Origin: Mesorhizobium sp. | GTDB taxonomy: Bacteria; Pseudomonadota; Alphaproteobacteria; Rhizobiales; Rhizobiaceae | Direction of reading: 5' to 3' | DNA: 64,000 bases | Assembly: GCF_004963255.1 (NCBI RefSeq) | Contig: NZ_SUGA01000001.1 | Location: forward strand, 186,001-250,000 | Shown: in pieces, positions 1 to 10,300 of the stretch | How the letters are laid out: each line of letters starts with the position of its first letter | Position numbering within the stretch: position 1 is the first letter of the stretch | The notes under the pieces: model-generated | Database searches by the model: none | What the model was told of the DNA's origin: nothing | The model's input: the letters and a program-made list of their open reading frames with translations, nothing else | Program-made: the position numbers and the translations under genes

Positions 1-67
1 CGGCGAGCTCGATTACCTCGACGAAGGCACGCTGGCCGCGGCGCTGCGATCGAGGACGGCATTTTGA
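1..67 (+). CDS. C-terminal end of an unidentified protein (partial)
   Basis: An open frame runs in from the left edge and stops at TGA 65-67, giving 21 residues ending in RSRTAF. It is on the same strand as the transglycosylase gene that follows, with about 170 bases before that gene's likely start. The fragment is too short to identify. It could also be a chance open frame, although its high-GC codon use resembles the real genes here. Confidence 0.4.
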   Translation, partial: GELDYLDEGTLAAALRSRTAF

Positions 68-104
68 GGGGATTTTGGGGGACTTGGAGATGACAGCATT
101 CCTT

Positions 105-266
105 CGCGCCCCCCTCTGTCCTGCCGGACATCTCCCCCACAAGGGGGGAGATCAGATGTCACGCCGGCTTTCGCCAATCTTCAACGTCGCAGGAAGAGGC
201 GCGGCGGCGAAACAGCTAATCTCCCCCCAAGTGGGGGAGATGTCCGGCAGGACAGAGGGGGGCGCG
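105..266. repeat. Inverted pair of about 48-bp GC-rich repeats
   Basis: Bases 105-152 and 219-266 are reverse complements at 46 of 48 positions, separated by 66 bases. Each arm carries its own short hairpin (CTCCCCC facing GGGGGAG) next to the shared motif TGTCCGGCAGGACAGAGG. This looks like a small non-coding palindromic element of the kind scattered in rhizobial genomes. The family assignment is from general memory. The right arm contains the likely start codon of the transglycosylase gene at 240. Confidence 0.8.
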
Positions 267-1514
267 ACAGAACGCGGCTTTCACAAGCTTGCTCTCGCAT
301 TTCTGTTGTTCGCACTGATCGGGCTTTTCACCATCCCCTCCTACGCCACCTCCATCGACGATCAGTTCCAGGCCTGGCTTCAAACCGATCTCTGGCCCGA
401 AGCCAAATCCAAAGGCATCTCGAAAAAGACCTTCGACGAGGCCTTCCTCGGCGTGAAGCCGAACCTCAAGCTGCCCGATCTCGTCCTGCCCGGCGAAAAG
501 CCGGCGACGCCGCAGAAGCAGCATCAGGCCGAGTTCGGCCCGCCCGCCAACTATTTTGCAGAGAAGATCATCCGCGCCGTCACTACGGGCGGGCGGGCGC
601 GCGAGAGCGCCAATTCAAGAGTGCTCGGGCTGATCGAGAAGCGATATGGCGTGCCGGGCGAGATCGTGCTGGCGATCTGGGGCCGCGAGACCGGCTTCGG
701 CGCGGCCAAGATGCCCTACGATGCCTTCGAGGTGCTGGGCACCAAGGCGTTCATGTCGACGAAGAAAGACTTCTTCCGCACCGAGGTGCTGGCGGCGCTC
801 GAGATCGTCGAGCGCGGGCTGGCGCCGGTCAACGCGATGAAGTCGTCCTGGGCCGGCGCGCTCGGCCAGCCGCAATTCATGCCGACCTCTTTCTTGAAAC
901 ATGCCGTCGACTTCGACGGCGACGGCCGGCCCGACATCTGGAATTCGACGCCCGACGTGCTCGCTTCGATCGCCAACTACCTCGTCCACTATGGCTGGGT
1001 GAGGGGGCGCGGCTGGGGCGTCGAGGTGATCGTGCCGGCAAACGTTTCCTGTGCGCTCGAAGGACCCGACCAGGGCAAGAAGATTTCCGACTGGGTGGCG
1101 ATGGGCATCAGGCGCGCCGACAACAAGGCGTTTCAGGCAAGCGAATTAAAGGCCGAAGGCCTTCTGCTGATGCCGGCCGGGCGCAGCGGACCTGCCTTCA
1201 TCGTCACGCCGAACTTCTATGTGATCAAGCAATACAACAACAGCGATCTCTACGGCCTGTTCATCGGCCATGCCGCCGACCGCATCGCCAAGGGCGACGC
1301 CAGCTTTGCCGGCAGTTGGGGGCCGGTCGGCGATCTGCACAGGTCGGATATCGCCGCGCTGCAGCGGGCGCTGGAGGCCAAGGGCTATGATGTCGGCAGC
1401 GCCGACGGCCTGCCCGGCTTCAAGACGCGCCGCTCGATCGGCATCTGGCAGGCCAAGAACGGCAAGCCCGCCACCTGTTTCCCCGATGCAGGCCTGGTCA
1501 CGCAGTTGAAATAG
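240..1514 (+). CDS. Lytic murein transglycosylase (MltB/SLT_2 type) with peptidoglycan-binding domain
   Basis: The predicted enzyme cleaves the glycan strands of peptidoglycan in the periplasm. With the ATG at 240 it has 424 residues: an N-terminal hydrophobic stretch (FHKLALAFLLFALIGLF) ending at PSYA as a signal peptide, then the SLT_2 catalytic domain with the IWGRETGFG motif, whose Glu at about residue 150 is the likely catalytic acid. A C-terminal PG_binding_1-like domain lies around residues 365-424 (LQRALEAKGYDVG). The start is uncertain. In-frame ATGs at 156 and 240 both fall in or between the inverted repeats, so the residues before the signal peptide are repeat-derived. Catalytic family is clear; the biological role of this paralogue is not. 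Confidence 0.85.
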   Translation: MSGRTEGGATERGFHKLALAFLLFALIGLFTIPSYATSIDDQFQAWLQTDLWPEAKSKGISKKTFDEAFLGVKPNLKLPDLVLPGEKPATPQKQHQAEFGPPANYFAEKIIRAVTTGGRARESANSRVLGLIEKRYGVPGEIVLAIWGRETGFGAAKMPYDAFEVLGTKAFMSTKKDFFRTEVLAALEIVERGLAPVNAMKSSWAGALGQPQFMPTSFLKHAVDFDGDGRPDIWNSTPDVLASIANYLVHYGWVRGRGWGVEVIVPANVSCALEGPDQGKKISDWVAMGIRRADNKAFQASELKAEGLLLMPAGRSGPAFIVTPNFYVIKQYNNSDLYGLFIGHAADRIAKGDASFAGSWGPVGDLHRSDIAALQRALEAKGYDVGSADGLPGFKTRRSIGIWQAKNGKPATCFPDAGLVTQLK

Positions 1515-1772
1515 CGGCGACTTCCAAGGCTCGAACACAGGCAGATTTTTCTCGATCGGCGGCTGCAATTAGCCGGCGCATGGGTCGACCCATTGCCGCC
1601 CGTCTGGTCCGATACGCCATCTCAATTGTTGCGACGCGGACGGCATCGAATAGGGAGTTGACCAACTGGACAAAAACCACGACGGTAAGCCGTCAAAGCC
1701 GTTGCCGGCCTTGCTGAGAACAATACGCCCTGAGCCGGGAACTCAGGTCAACAAGAACAGGGAACGATCACC
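1515..1772. other. Intergenic region upstream of the peptide ABC operon
   Basis: These 258 bases hold no convincing gene. They should contain the promoter of the ABC transporter operon. I see a TTGACC near 1656 but no good partner at the right spacing. An AGGGA ribosome binding site lies at 1760-1764, just before the ATG pair at 1773/1776. Confidence 0.4.
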
Positions 1773-3404
1773 ATGATGCTGGAAAAGTTTGCCGTCCGTA
1801 GCTTGCTTGCAGGTGTGGCGATGACCGCGCTGCTCGCGACGCCCGCTTTCGCGGTCACGCCCGCCGACACGCTGGTCGAAGGCTTCGCCATCGACGACAT
1901 CATCTCGATGGATCCGGGCGAGGCGTTCGAGCTGTCGACCGCCGAAGTCACCGGCAACACCTATGATCTGCTGGTCCGCCTCGACCTCGGCGATACCTCG
2001 AAGGTCAAGCCCGACCTCGCCGAGAGCTGGACGGTGTCCGACGACGGCCTGACCTACACCTTCAAGCTCAAGTCCGGCATGAAGTTCGCGTCCGGCAATC
2101 CGATCACCGCCGCCGATGTCGCCTATTCCTTCGAGCGCGCCATCAAGCTCGACAAGAGCCCGGCCTTCATCATCAACCAGTTCGGCATCAGCGGCGACAA
2201 TGTCACCGAGAAGGCCAAGGCGGTCGACGACACCACCTTCCAGTTCGTCGTCGACAAGGCTTACGCGCCGAGCTTCGTGCTCAACTGCCTGTCCGCCACC
2301 GTGGCCTCCGTCGTCGACTCGAAGCTGGTGAAGGAGCATGTCGCCGCCGTCACGCCGAGCGCCGATTACAAATGGGACAACGACTTCGGCAATGCCTGGC
2401 TGAAGACCGGCTATGCCGGTTCGGGCCAGTACAAGCTGCGCGAATGGCGCGCCAACGAGGCCGTCGTTCTGGAGCGCAACGACAATTACAATGGCGAGAA
2501 GGCCAAGCTCGCCCGCGTCATCTACCGCAACATGAAGGAAAGCTCGGCCCAGCGCCTGGCGCTGGAGGCGGGCGATATCGACGTCGCCCGCAACCTCGAG
2601 CCGAACGACCTCGACGCCATCGCCAAGAATGCCGACCTCACCACCACAAGCGCGCCGAAGGGCACGGTCTACTACATCAGCCTCAACCAGAAGAATCCGA
2701 ACCTCGCCAAGCCGGAAGTTCGCCAGGCGTTCAAATATCTGGTCGACTATGACGCGCTGAGCACCACCATCCTCAAGGGCATCGGCGAGATCCACCAGTC
2801 CTTCCTGCCCAAGGGCGACCTTGGCGCGATCGATGACAACCCGTTCAAGCTCGACATCGCCAAGGCCAAGGAGTTGCTCGCCAAGGCCGGCCTGGCGGAT
2901 GGTTTCAAGGTGACGATGGACGTTCGCACCGGCCAGCCGACCACCGGCATGGCGGAATCGATCCAGCAGACGCTCGGCCAGGCCGGCATCCAGCTGGAGA
3001 TCATCCCAGGCGATGGTAAGCAGACGCTTACCAAATATCGCGCCCGCAACCACGACATCTATATCGGCAACTGGGGCCAGGACTATTTCGATCCGAACTC
3101 CAATGCCCAGACCTTCGCCTCCAATCCGGATAATTCCGACGCCGCCAAGATCAAGACATTGGCCTGGCGCAATGCCTGGGACATCCCGGACCTGACCAAG
3201 GAGACCGAGGCAGCGCTTCTGGAAAAGGATTCGGCCAAGCGCGCCGACATGTACAAGGATCTGCAGAAGAAGATCCTCGACACCAGCCCCTTCGTCATCA
3301 TCCATCAGCAGCTGGAAGTGGCGGGCCTGCGCAAGAACCTCAAGGGCTTCGCTCTCGGCCCCAGCTTCGACACCAATTTCGTCGGTCCGGTCTCGAAGGA
3401 ATAG
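1773..3404 (+). CDS. ABC transporter substrate-binding protein, peptide/nickel family (SBP_bac_5)
   Basis: This is the periplasmic solute receptor of a Dpp/Opp-type importer, 543 residues. An N-terminal signal peptide ends near ATPAFA (residue 27), and the mature part follows the SBP_bac_5 pattern (DLAESWTVSDDGLTYTFKL, then PEVRQAFKYLVDYDAL). It is the first gene of a five-gene operon; the permease gene begins 18 bases downstream. Start codons ATG 1773 and ATG 1776 are both possible after the AGGGA site. Substrate cannot be read from sequence; dipeptides, oligopeptides or other amphipathic solutes are possible. Confidence 0.9.
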   Translation: MMLEKFAVRSLLAGVAMTALLATPAFAVTPADTLVEGFAIDDIISMDPGEAFELSTAEVTGNTYDLLVRLDLGDTSKVKPDLAESWTVSDDGLTYTFKLKSGMKFASGNPITAADVAYSFERAIKLDKSPAFIINQFGISGDNVTEKAKAVDDTTFQFVVDKAYAPSFVLNCLSATVASVVDSKLVKEHVAAVTPSADYKWDNDFGNAWLKTGYAGSGQYKLREWRANEAVVLERNDNYNGEKAKLARVIYRNMKESSAQRLALEAGDIDVARNLEPNDLDAIAKNADLTTTSAPKGTVYYISLNQKNPNLAKPEVRQAFKYLVDYDALSTTILKGIGEIHQSFLPKGDLGAIDDNPFKLDIAKAKELLAKAGLADGFKVTMDVRTGQPTTGMAESIQQTLGQAGIQLEIIPGDGKQTLTKYRARNHDIYIGNWGQDYFDPNSNAQTFASNPDNSDAAKIKTLAWRNAWDIPDLTKETEAALLEKDSAKRADMYKDLQKKILDTSPFVIIHQQLEVAGLRKNLKGFALGPSFDTNFVGPVSKE

Positions 3405-3422
3405 CGTCCTCGGACGCCCCTC

Positions 3423-4490
3423 GTGAGCGTAGCTGAAAACCAGGCGGCGGCAGGGCGCGGCAGCGCCCGTGCCGTCGGCATCCTATCCTCGCTCGGCCGC
3501 TTCCTGGTCGTCGCGGTGACGACCTATCTCGGCCTGCTCGCGGTGACTTTCTTCATCGGGCGCGTTATCCCGATCGATCCGGTGCTGGCCGTCCTCGGCG
3601 ATCGCGCGCCGACCGCCGTCGTCGAACGCACGCGCCGCGAGATGGGTCTCGACCTGCCCTGGATCGAGCAGTTCTACCTCTATGTCAAAGCAGCGCTGAG
3701 GGGCGACTTCGGCACCTCGGTGCTGACCACCAATCCGGTGATGTCAGACATCCGCCGCGTCTTTCCGGCGACCATCGAGCTGGCGACGCTGGGCACCATC
3801 ATCGGCGCCGTCATCGGCGTGCCGCTCGGCGTGCTGGCCGCCGTCAAGCGCGGCAGCCTGATTGACCAGATCGCCCGCGTCGTCGGCCTCATCGGCTATT
3901 CCGTGCCGATCTTCTGGCTTGGGCTGCTCGGCCTGGTGCTGTTCTACGCCAAGCTGCAATGGATCGCTTTCCCGGCGCGGCTCGACGTCGTCTACGAATA
4001 CACCTTCACGCCGATCACCGGCTTCTACCTGCTCGATGCCGCGATCCAGGGGCAGTGGGACGTCTTCCACGACGCCTGGCGTCATATCGTCCTGCCGGCC
4101 GCGCTGCTCGGCTATCTGTCGCTCGCCTATATCAGCCGCATGACCCGCTCCTTCATGCTGAACGAGCTGGCGCAGGAATATATCGTCGCGGCGCGTGCCA
4201 AGGGCCTGTCGGAGACGCGCATCATCTGGGGCCATGCGCTGCGCAACGCCGCGGTGCCGATGGTGACGGTGATCGCGCTTTCCTACGCCAACCTGCTCGA
4301 GGGCTCGGTGCTGACCGAGACCGTCTTCTCCTGGCCGGGCATCGGCCTTTACATCACCAACTCGCTGCAGAACGCCGACATGAATGCCGTGCTTGGCGGC
4401 ACCATCGCCATCGGCTCGGTCTTCATCGCCATCAACCTCTTGTCCGATCTGCTCTACCGGCTGCTCGATCCGAGGACGAAGATCGGATGA
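3423..4490 (+). CDS. ABC transporter permease, DppB type
   Basis: This is an inner-membrane permease of 355 residues with a GTG start. It has the DppB/OppB layout: a first transmembrane helix near residues 25-50, a periplasmic section, then five further helices. The cytoplasmic EAA coupling loop is visible as EYIVAARAKGLSETRI followed by HALRNAAVP. Its stop TGA overlaps the ATG of the second permease (ATGA), which indicates translational coupling. It should pair with the next gene product to form the translocation pore. Confidence 0.92.
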   Translation: MSVAENQAAAGRGSARAVGILSSLGRFLVVAVTTYLGLLAVTFFIGRVIPIDPVLAVLGDRAPTAVVERTRREMGLDLPWIEQFYLYVKAALRGDFGTSVLTTNPVMSDIRRVFPATIELATLGTIIGAVIGVPLGVLAAVKRGSLIDQIARVVGLIGYSVPIFWLGLLGLVLFYAKLQWIAFPARLDVVYEYTFTPITGFYLLDAAIQGQWDVFHDAWRHIVLPAALLGYLSLAYISRMTRSFMLNELAQEYIVAARAKGLSETRIIWGHALRNAAVPMVTVIALSYANLLEGSVLTETVFSWPGIGLYITNSLQNADMNAVLGGTIAIGSVFIAINLLSDLLYRLLDPRTKIG

Positions 4491-5407
4491 GCGCTGAAAC
4501 CATCCAATCCAGGCGCGAATGGCTGCTCAGCGACCGGCCGGCCTCGCGCCTGCAGGCAAGGCTAGGCCGCGCCTATGTCGCCTGGCGCCGCTTCTCGGCG
4601 AACCGGTTGGCGCTGGTCGGCATGCTCATCATCATCGCGCTGGTGGCGGTCGCCGCGCTTGCCGACGTGCTGGCGCCCTATTCGCCGACCGTCGGCGATC
4701 TGAAGAACGCCCGCCTGCTGGCGCCGAGCGCTGCGCACTGGTTCGGCACCGACGACCTTGGCCGCGACATCTATTCGCGCATCGTCTATGGCGCGCGCTG
4801 GACGCTTTATGTGGTCATCCTCGTCGCCATCATCGCCGCGCCCATCGGCCTTTTGGTCGGTACCGTCGCCGGTTACGCCGGCGGCTGGACCGACACGATC
4901 CTGATGCGCGTCACCGACATCTTCCTTGCCTTTCCCAAGCTGGTGCTGGCGCTCGCCTTCGTGGCCGCGCTCGGCCCAGGCATCGAGAACGCGGTGCTGG
5001 CGATCGCCATCACCTCCTGGCCGCCCTACGCGCGCATCGCCCGCGCTGAAACGCTAACGGTGCGCAACTCCGATTACATCAAGGCGGTGCAACTGATGGG
5101 CGCCTCGCCCTTCCGCATCGTGCTGCGCCACATCATGCCGCTCTGCATTTCCTCGCTGATCATCCGGGTGACGCTGGACATGGCCGGCATCATCCTGACC
5201 GCCGCCGGTCTCGGCTTCCTCGGTCTCGGCGCGCAGCCGCCGCTGCCCGAATGGGGCGCGATGATCGCGTCCGGCCGCCGCTTCATCCTCGACCAGTGGT
5301 GGGTGGCAGCGGCGCCCGGAGCGGCCATCCTCATCGTCAGCCTCGGCTTCAACCTGCTCGGCGATGGCCTGCGCGATGCGCTTGATCCCCGGAGTGGGGA
5401 CCAATGA
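4487..5407 (+). CDS. ABC transporter permease, DppC type
   Basis: This is the second inner-membrane permease, 306 residues from the ATG at 4487, which overlaps the stop of the previous gene. The typical DppC/OppC features are the N-terminal cytoplasmic tail before the first helix (about residue 42), the FGTDDLGRDIYSRI motif at the start of the transport domain, and an EAA loop (DYIKAVQLMGASPFRIV). Its stop overlaps the ATG of the first ATPase gene. The reading frame stays open well upstream, but that part is out of frame with, and antisense to nothing in, the real DppB-type gene, so I do not use it. Confidence 0.92.
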   Translation: MSAETIQSRREWLLSDRPASRLQARLGRAYVAWRRFSANRLALVGMLIIIALVAVAALADVLAPYSPTVGDLKNARLLAPSAAHWFGTDDLGRDIYSRIVYGARWTLYVVILVAIIAAPIGLLVGTVAGYAGGWTDTILMRVTDIFLAFPKLVLALAFVAALGPGIENAVLAIAITSWPPYARIARAETLTVRNSDYIKAVQLMGASPFRIVLRHIMPLCISSLIIRVTLDMAGIILTAAGLGFLGLGAQPPLPEWGAMIASGRRFILDQWWVAAAPGAAILIVSLGFNLLGDGLRDALDPRSGDQ

Positions 5408-6240
5408 GCGACACGCTCCTCGAAGTCGACGATCTGCGCGTCACCTTCCCGACCCGCACCGGGCTCGTGCAGGCCGTGCGCGGCGTTTCCTTCTCGCTCG
5501 GCCGCGAGCGTCTCGGCATTGTCGGCGAGAGCGGCTCCGGCAAATCGCAGACCGGCCGCGCCATCATGGGGCTGACCCCGCCGCAGGCCGAGGTCTCGGC
5601 CAAGAAGCTCGCCTTCGACGGCATCGACCTGCTCTCGATCTCGCCTCGCCAGCGCCGGTCGCTGCGGGGAAACCGCATCGCCATGATCCTGCAGGATCCG
5701 AAATATTCGCTGGATCCGGTGATGACCATCGGCCGCCAGATTGTTGAGACGCTGCGCACCCACGAAAAGGTCTCCAAGGCAGAGGCGCGCGAGCGCGCTT
5801 TAGCCATGCTGCAGGCGGTGCAGATCCGCGATCCGGCCCGCGTCTTCGACCTTTACCCGCACGAGGTCTCGGGCGGCATGGGCCAGCGCGCCATGATCGC
5901 CATGATGCTGGTCACCGGACCGGAGCTGATGATCGCCGACGAGCCGACCTCGGCGCTGGACGTCACCGTGCAGCTCGACGTGCTCAAGATCCTCGACAAG
6001 CTCGTCGCCGAGCGCGGCATGGGGCTGATCTTCATCTCGCATGATCTGCGCCTGGTGTCGTCCTTCTGCGACCGCGTGGTCGTCATGTATGCCGGCAAGG
6101 TGGTCGAGCAGATCAAGGCGTCCGAACTGCGCGATGCCCAGCACCCCTACACGCGCGGCCTGCTCAACTGCATGCCGAGGATCGGCTTCGAGCGCCATCC
6201 GCTGCCGGTGCTCGACCGCAAGCCGGAGTGGGCGGCATGA
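5404..6240 (+). CDS. ABC transporter ATP-binding protein, DppD type
   Basis: This is the first of two cytoplasmic ATPases, 278 residues. The Walker A motif is GESGSGKSQT near residue 41, the signature is VSGGMGQR, Walker B is LMIADEPTSALD, and the H-loop is ISHDLRLV. A C-terminal oligopeptide/dipeptide ABC domain follows (HPYTRGLLNCMP). It overlaps both neighbours by four bases. It should form a heterodimer with the next gene product and power import of the unknown peptide-like solute. Confidence 0.92.
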   Translation: MSDTLLEVDDLRVTFPTRTGLVQAVRGVSFSLGRERLGIVGESGSGKSQTGRAIMGLTPPQAEVSAKKLAFDGIDLLSISPRQRRSLRGNRIAMILQDPKYSLDPVMTIGRQIVETLRTHEKVSKAEARERALAMLQAVQIRDPARVFDLYPHEVSGGMGQRAMIAMMLVTGPELMIADEPTSALDVTVQLDVLKILDKLVAERGMGLIFISHDLRLVSSFCDRVVVMYAGKVVEQIKASELRDAQHPYTRGLLNCMPRIGFERHPLPVLDRKPEWAA

Positions 6241-6986
6241 CGGCCGCCATCGCCATCCAAGGGCTGGAAGTGGTCTTCGACCGTTTTCGCGCGCTGAAGG
6301 GCGTAAGCCTGGAAGTGCGCGAAGGCGAATCCTACGGCCTGGTCGGCGAAAGCGGCTCCGGCAAGTCGACGCTGCTGAAGGCTATCACCGGCCTTGCGCC
6401 TGTCGCCTCGGGCACCATCACCGTCAACGGCAAGACCCTCGGCAGAACCCGCGACAAGGCCTTCTACCGCGAAGTGCAGATGGTGTTCCAGGACCCCTAC
6501 GGCTCGCTGCATCCGCGCCAGACAGTCGACCGCCTGCTGCAGGAGCCGCTGGCGATCCATGGCATTTCCGACGGCGAGAAGCGCATCGGGCGCGCGCTGG
6601 ACGAGGTCGGCCTCGGCAAGGGCTTCCGCTTCCGCTATGCGCACCAGCTTTCCGGCGGCCAACGCCAGCGTGTCGCCATCGCGCGTGCGCTGATCCTCGA
6701 ACCCTCAATCCTTCTGCTCGACGAGCCGACCTCGGCGCTCGACGCCTCCGTTCAGGCCGAAGTGCTGAACCTTCTCGAAGAGGTGCGGCGGCGGCGCAAG
6801 CTCACCTTCCTGATGGTCAGCCACGACCTCGCCATCATCACTCATATGTGCGAGCGGCTGATGGTGATGCAGAACGGCGAGGCGGTGGAAACGCTTACCG
6901 CGAGCCAGCTGATCGGCCATCGGGTCAGCGAGGATTATACGCGTAATCTGCTCAGGGCGAGTGAGGGGTTCGTGCGGACGGCGTGA
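6237..6986 (+). CDS. ABC transporter ATP-binding protein, DppF type
   Basis: This is the second ATPase of the importer, 249 residues from the ATG at 6237; a GTG at 6228 is also in frame. I chose the ATG because it overlaps the preceding stop in the ATGA pattern used throughout this operon. Motifs are Walker A GESGSGKST, signature LSGGQRQRV, Walker B LLLDEPTSALD and H-loop SHDLAI. It is shorter than many DppF proteins and lacks a long C-terminal extension. It is the last gene of the operon. Confidence 0.9.
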   Translation: MTAAIAIQGLEVVFDRFRALKGVSLEVREGESYGLVGESGSGKSTLLKAITGLAPVASGTITVNGKTLGRTRDKAFYREVQMVFQDPYGSLHPRQTVDRLLQEPLAIHGISDGEKRIGRALDEVGLGKGFRFRYAHQLSGGQRQRVAIARALILEPSILLLDEPTSALDASVQAEVLNLLEEVRRRRKLTFLMVSHDLAIITHMCERLMVMQNGEAVETLTASQLIGHRVSEDYTRNLLRASEGFVRTA

Positions 6987-7024
6987 GTCGCTCTTGAGCA
7001 CACCCAGGATGTTTGAGGAGTTCT

Positions 7025-7354
7025 ATGGGGGAATGGAAATTCGACGACCCGCCCAACGTCGCGGTGATTTCTGACCGAAGCATATTTAGAAGCGGCGACT
7101 GGATCTCATACGTTTCGCACGAGGCGGACGATGGGAGTTGGCTATTCTACAGCAGCGACAATCGAGATTGGGATAAGCGCGACGTAATGCTCGTCGGCCT
7201 GCAAGAAGTGGTTGAGCGAGATGAGAGTGTTCTCGAACTAGCCGATTTGCCTGAGGGCTGGCACGCATGGCGCAGCTCGAAATCGTCGCCTTGGCAGCGT
7301 GCAAAATCGCCGCCCGTGGGCTTCAACGACAACTATGATCCGGAGGGCAGTTAA
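7025..7354 (+). CDS. Small protein of unknown function
   Basis: The 109-residue product is acidic and aromatic-rich, with motifs VAVISDRSI, YVSHEADDGSW and LADLPEGWHAW. It has no signal peptide or membrane segment. I chose the ATG at 7025 because GAGGAG (7015-7020) lies four bases before it; a TTG at 7013 is also in frame. It resembles small DUF2185/immunity-like proteins in general shape, but I cannot confirm that. It lies 38 bases after the ABC operon and converges with the RND operon: its stop at 7352-7354 overlaps the end of the RND pump gene by four bases. Confidence 0.65.
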   Translation: MGEWKFDDPPNVAVISDRSIFRSGDWISYVSHEADDGSWLFYSSDNRDWDKRDVMLVGLQEVVERDESVLELADLPEGWHAWRSSKSSPWQRAKSPPVGFNDNYDPEGS

Positions 7355-10300
7355 GTTGGGCTTTTTGTCGGTTCGCCGGCATCGAGAACCGGCGGCTCCT
7401 GCCCATCCTCCGGCTCCTTGATCCTGAACCACGTCACGTAAAGCGCCGGCAGGAAGAGCAGCGTGATCGCCGTGCCGGCGATGATGCCGCCCATCATCGC
7501 GTAGGCCATCGGTCCCCAGAACACTTCGCGCGCGATTGGGATCAGCGCGAGACTTGCAGCCGCGGCGGTCAGCCCGATCGGCCGCATGCGATGCTCGGTC
7601 GCTTCGACCACCGCCGCCCAGCGGTCCTTGCCTTCGGCGACGAGGTCCTCGATCTGCACGATCAGGATGACCGAGTTGCGGATCAGGATGCCGATCAGCG
7701 CCAAGACTCCGAGGATGGCGACGAAGCCCAACGGCGCGCCGCTGGGAACGAGCGCCGCCACCACGCCGATCAGGCCGAGCGGCGCCACCGCCACCACCAG
7801 GAACAGGCGTTGGAAGCTCTGCAACTGCACCATCAGGATGGTCGCCATGATGAACAGCATCAACGGCACCACGGCCGCGATCGGGCCCTGGCTCTTGGCG
7901 CTTTCCTCGACCGAACCCGCGGTCTCGACCGAATAGCCGGGCGGCAGCTTGGCGATGAAGGCGTCCACCGACGGCTTCAGCTCGTTGACGACGGTCGCCG
8001 GCAGCACGTCGCCGACCAGGCCGGCGCGCACCGTGATGGTCGGCGTGCGGTTGCGCCGCCAGACCGTCGGCTGTTCGAGGTCGTAGCGGAAGTTGGCGAC
8101 GGCGGCGAGCGGGATCGACTCGCCGTTGCCGGTCGGCAGCTGCATGTTCTGCAGCGTCTCGATCGAGCCGCGCTCGGCCGCGCGCGACCGCGCCACGACG
8201 TCGATGAGATAGGTCGCGTCGCGCACCTGCGTGATCGTCGAGCCGCCCACCGTGCTGTTCAGCGCGCTGGCGATGTCGGAAGAGGTGATGCCGAGCTGGC
8301 GCGCCTTGTCCTGCAGCACGTCGACCCTCAGCACGCGCTGCGGTTCGTTCCAGTCGAAGGTGGGGGCGGCCAGCTTCGGATTGGCCGAGATCACGCCGGC
8401 GAATTGCTGCGCCAGTTCCCGCACCGCCTGGATATCGGGACCGCCGACGCGGTACTGCACCGGCCTGCCGACCGGCGGGCCGAGCTCCAGCAATTTGACG
8501 AACGCGTCGGTGCCGACGAACTCCTCGCGCAGCAGCTTCTCCAGCGCCGGCTTCACGCGGTTGCGCGCCTCGATGTTCTTGGTGACGATGACGGTCTGGC
8601 CGAAATAGGGATTGGCAGGCTGCACGTCATAAGCCAGCACGAAGCGCACGGCACCCTCGCCGATATAGGAGGAGAAGTGGTCGATGTCCGGATTGCCGGC
8701 CAGCGCCCGCTGCTCGAAGCGCTCCATCTGGTCGCGCGTCTCGGTGATCGAGGAGTTCTGCGGCAAGTTCCAGTCGACGATCAGCTCCGGCCGGTCGGAG
8801 GGCGGGAAGAACTGCTGCTGCACGAGGCCGAAGCCGGCGACCGAGGCGGCGAACACAAGCACCGTCACGATGATCGTCAGCCAGTGCCGGCGCACGCAGA
8901 AGACAAGCACGCGCCGGAACAGCGAGGTGAAGCGTCCTGGCTGGTCGTGGTGCTTCTCCTTCATCGTCGCAGGCAGGATGGTGACGCCGAGCAGCGGCGC
9001 GAACAGCACCGCCACGATCCATGACACCAGCAGCGACACCGCGATGACGACGAACAGCGTGAAGGTGTACTCGCCCGCGGCGCTGGAGTTGAGGCCGATC
9101 GGGATGAAGCCGGCGACCGTCACCAGCGTGCCGGTCAGCATCGGAAAGGCGGTCGAGGTGTAGACGTAGGTTGCCGCCTTGCGCAGATTGTCGCCGACTT
9201 CCAGCCGCGCCACCATCATCTCGACCGCGATCATTGCGTCGTCGACCAAAAGGCCGAGTGCGATGATCAGGGCGCCAAGCGAAATGCGCTGCAGCGAGAT
9301 GCCGAGATAGGCCATCACTGTGAAGGTGATGGCCAGCACCAGCGGGATCGACAGTGCGACGACGAAGCCGGCGCGTAGCCCCAGGCTGATGAAGGAGACG
9401 GCGAGCACGATCGCGACGGCCTCGAACAGCGCCCGCGTGAAGCCCGAGACCGCCTCTTCGACGATCACAGGCTGGTCGGCCACCAGATGCACGCCGACGC
9501 CGACCGGCAGGTCGGCCAGCACCTTCTGCATCTCCTCATGCAGTGCCTCGCCGAATTTCAGCAGATTGGCGTTGGGCTTCATGCCGATGGCAAGCCCGAT
9601 CGCGTCCTGGCCGTTGAAGCGGAACAGGGCCGTCGGCGGGTCGACATAGCCGCGCCGGATCGTCGCCACGTCGCTCAGCCGGAAGAAGCGATCGTTGACG
9701 CGCAAATTGATGGCCCGCAGGCTTTCCTCGGAGGTGAACTGGCCGCCGACGCGCACGCTGATCCGCTCGGGCCCGGACTGGATGACACCTGACGGCGTGA
9801 TCGCGTTCTGCGCCTGCAGGCTGGCGACGATTTGCTGCTGGTTGAGGCCGAGGGCCGCGATCTGGCGCGTCGAGAACTCGAGATAGATGGCCTCGTCCTG
9901 CGCGCCGACCAGATCGACCTTGCCGGCATTCGGCACGGTCAGGATCTTGGTGCGGACATCTTCGACATAGTCGCGCAGCTGGCGCGGCGTCAGCCCGTCG
10001 GCGGTGAAGGCGTAGATGTTGCCGTAGACGTCGCCGAAGCGGTCGTTGAAGAACGGTCCCTGCACGCCCTGCGGAAGCTGCGCCTTGATGTCGTTGACCA
10101 TGTTGCGCACCTGAAGCCAGTTCGGCACGACGTCGCGCGCCTTAGTGGTGTCCTTCAGGTTGACGAAGATGACCGTCTGGCCGGCAGTGGTGACCGATTT
10201 GGTGTAGTCGAGGCTGTCGAGCTCCTCGAGCTTCTTCTCGATGCGGTCGGTCACCTGCTGCACCGTCTCCTTGACCGAAGCGCCCGGCCAGTTGGCCTGG

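Noticed and set aside
1743..3305. 520-codon minus-strand frame opposite the substrate-binding protein gene
   Set aside because: The plus-strand gene has a signal peptide and a full family match; the antisense frame has none.
3959..4486. Upstream extension of the second permease frame
   Set aside because: This part overlaps the first permease in another frame and has no conserved content; the ATG at 4487 fits the operon's overlap pattern.
7591..9024. 477-codon plus-strand frame inside the RND pump region
   Set aside because: It is antisense to the pump gene, rich in Arg, His and Gln, and lacks any domain pattern.
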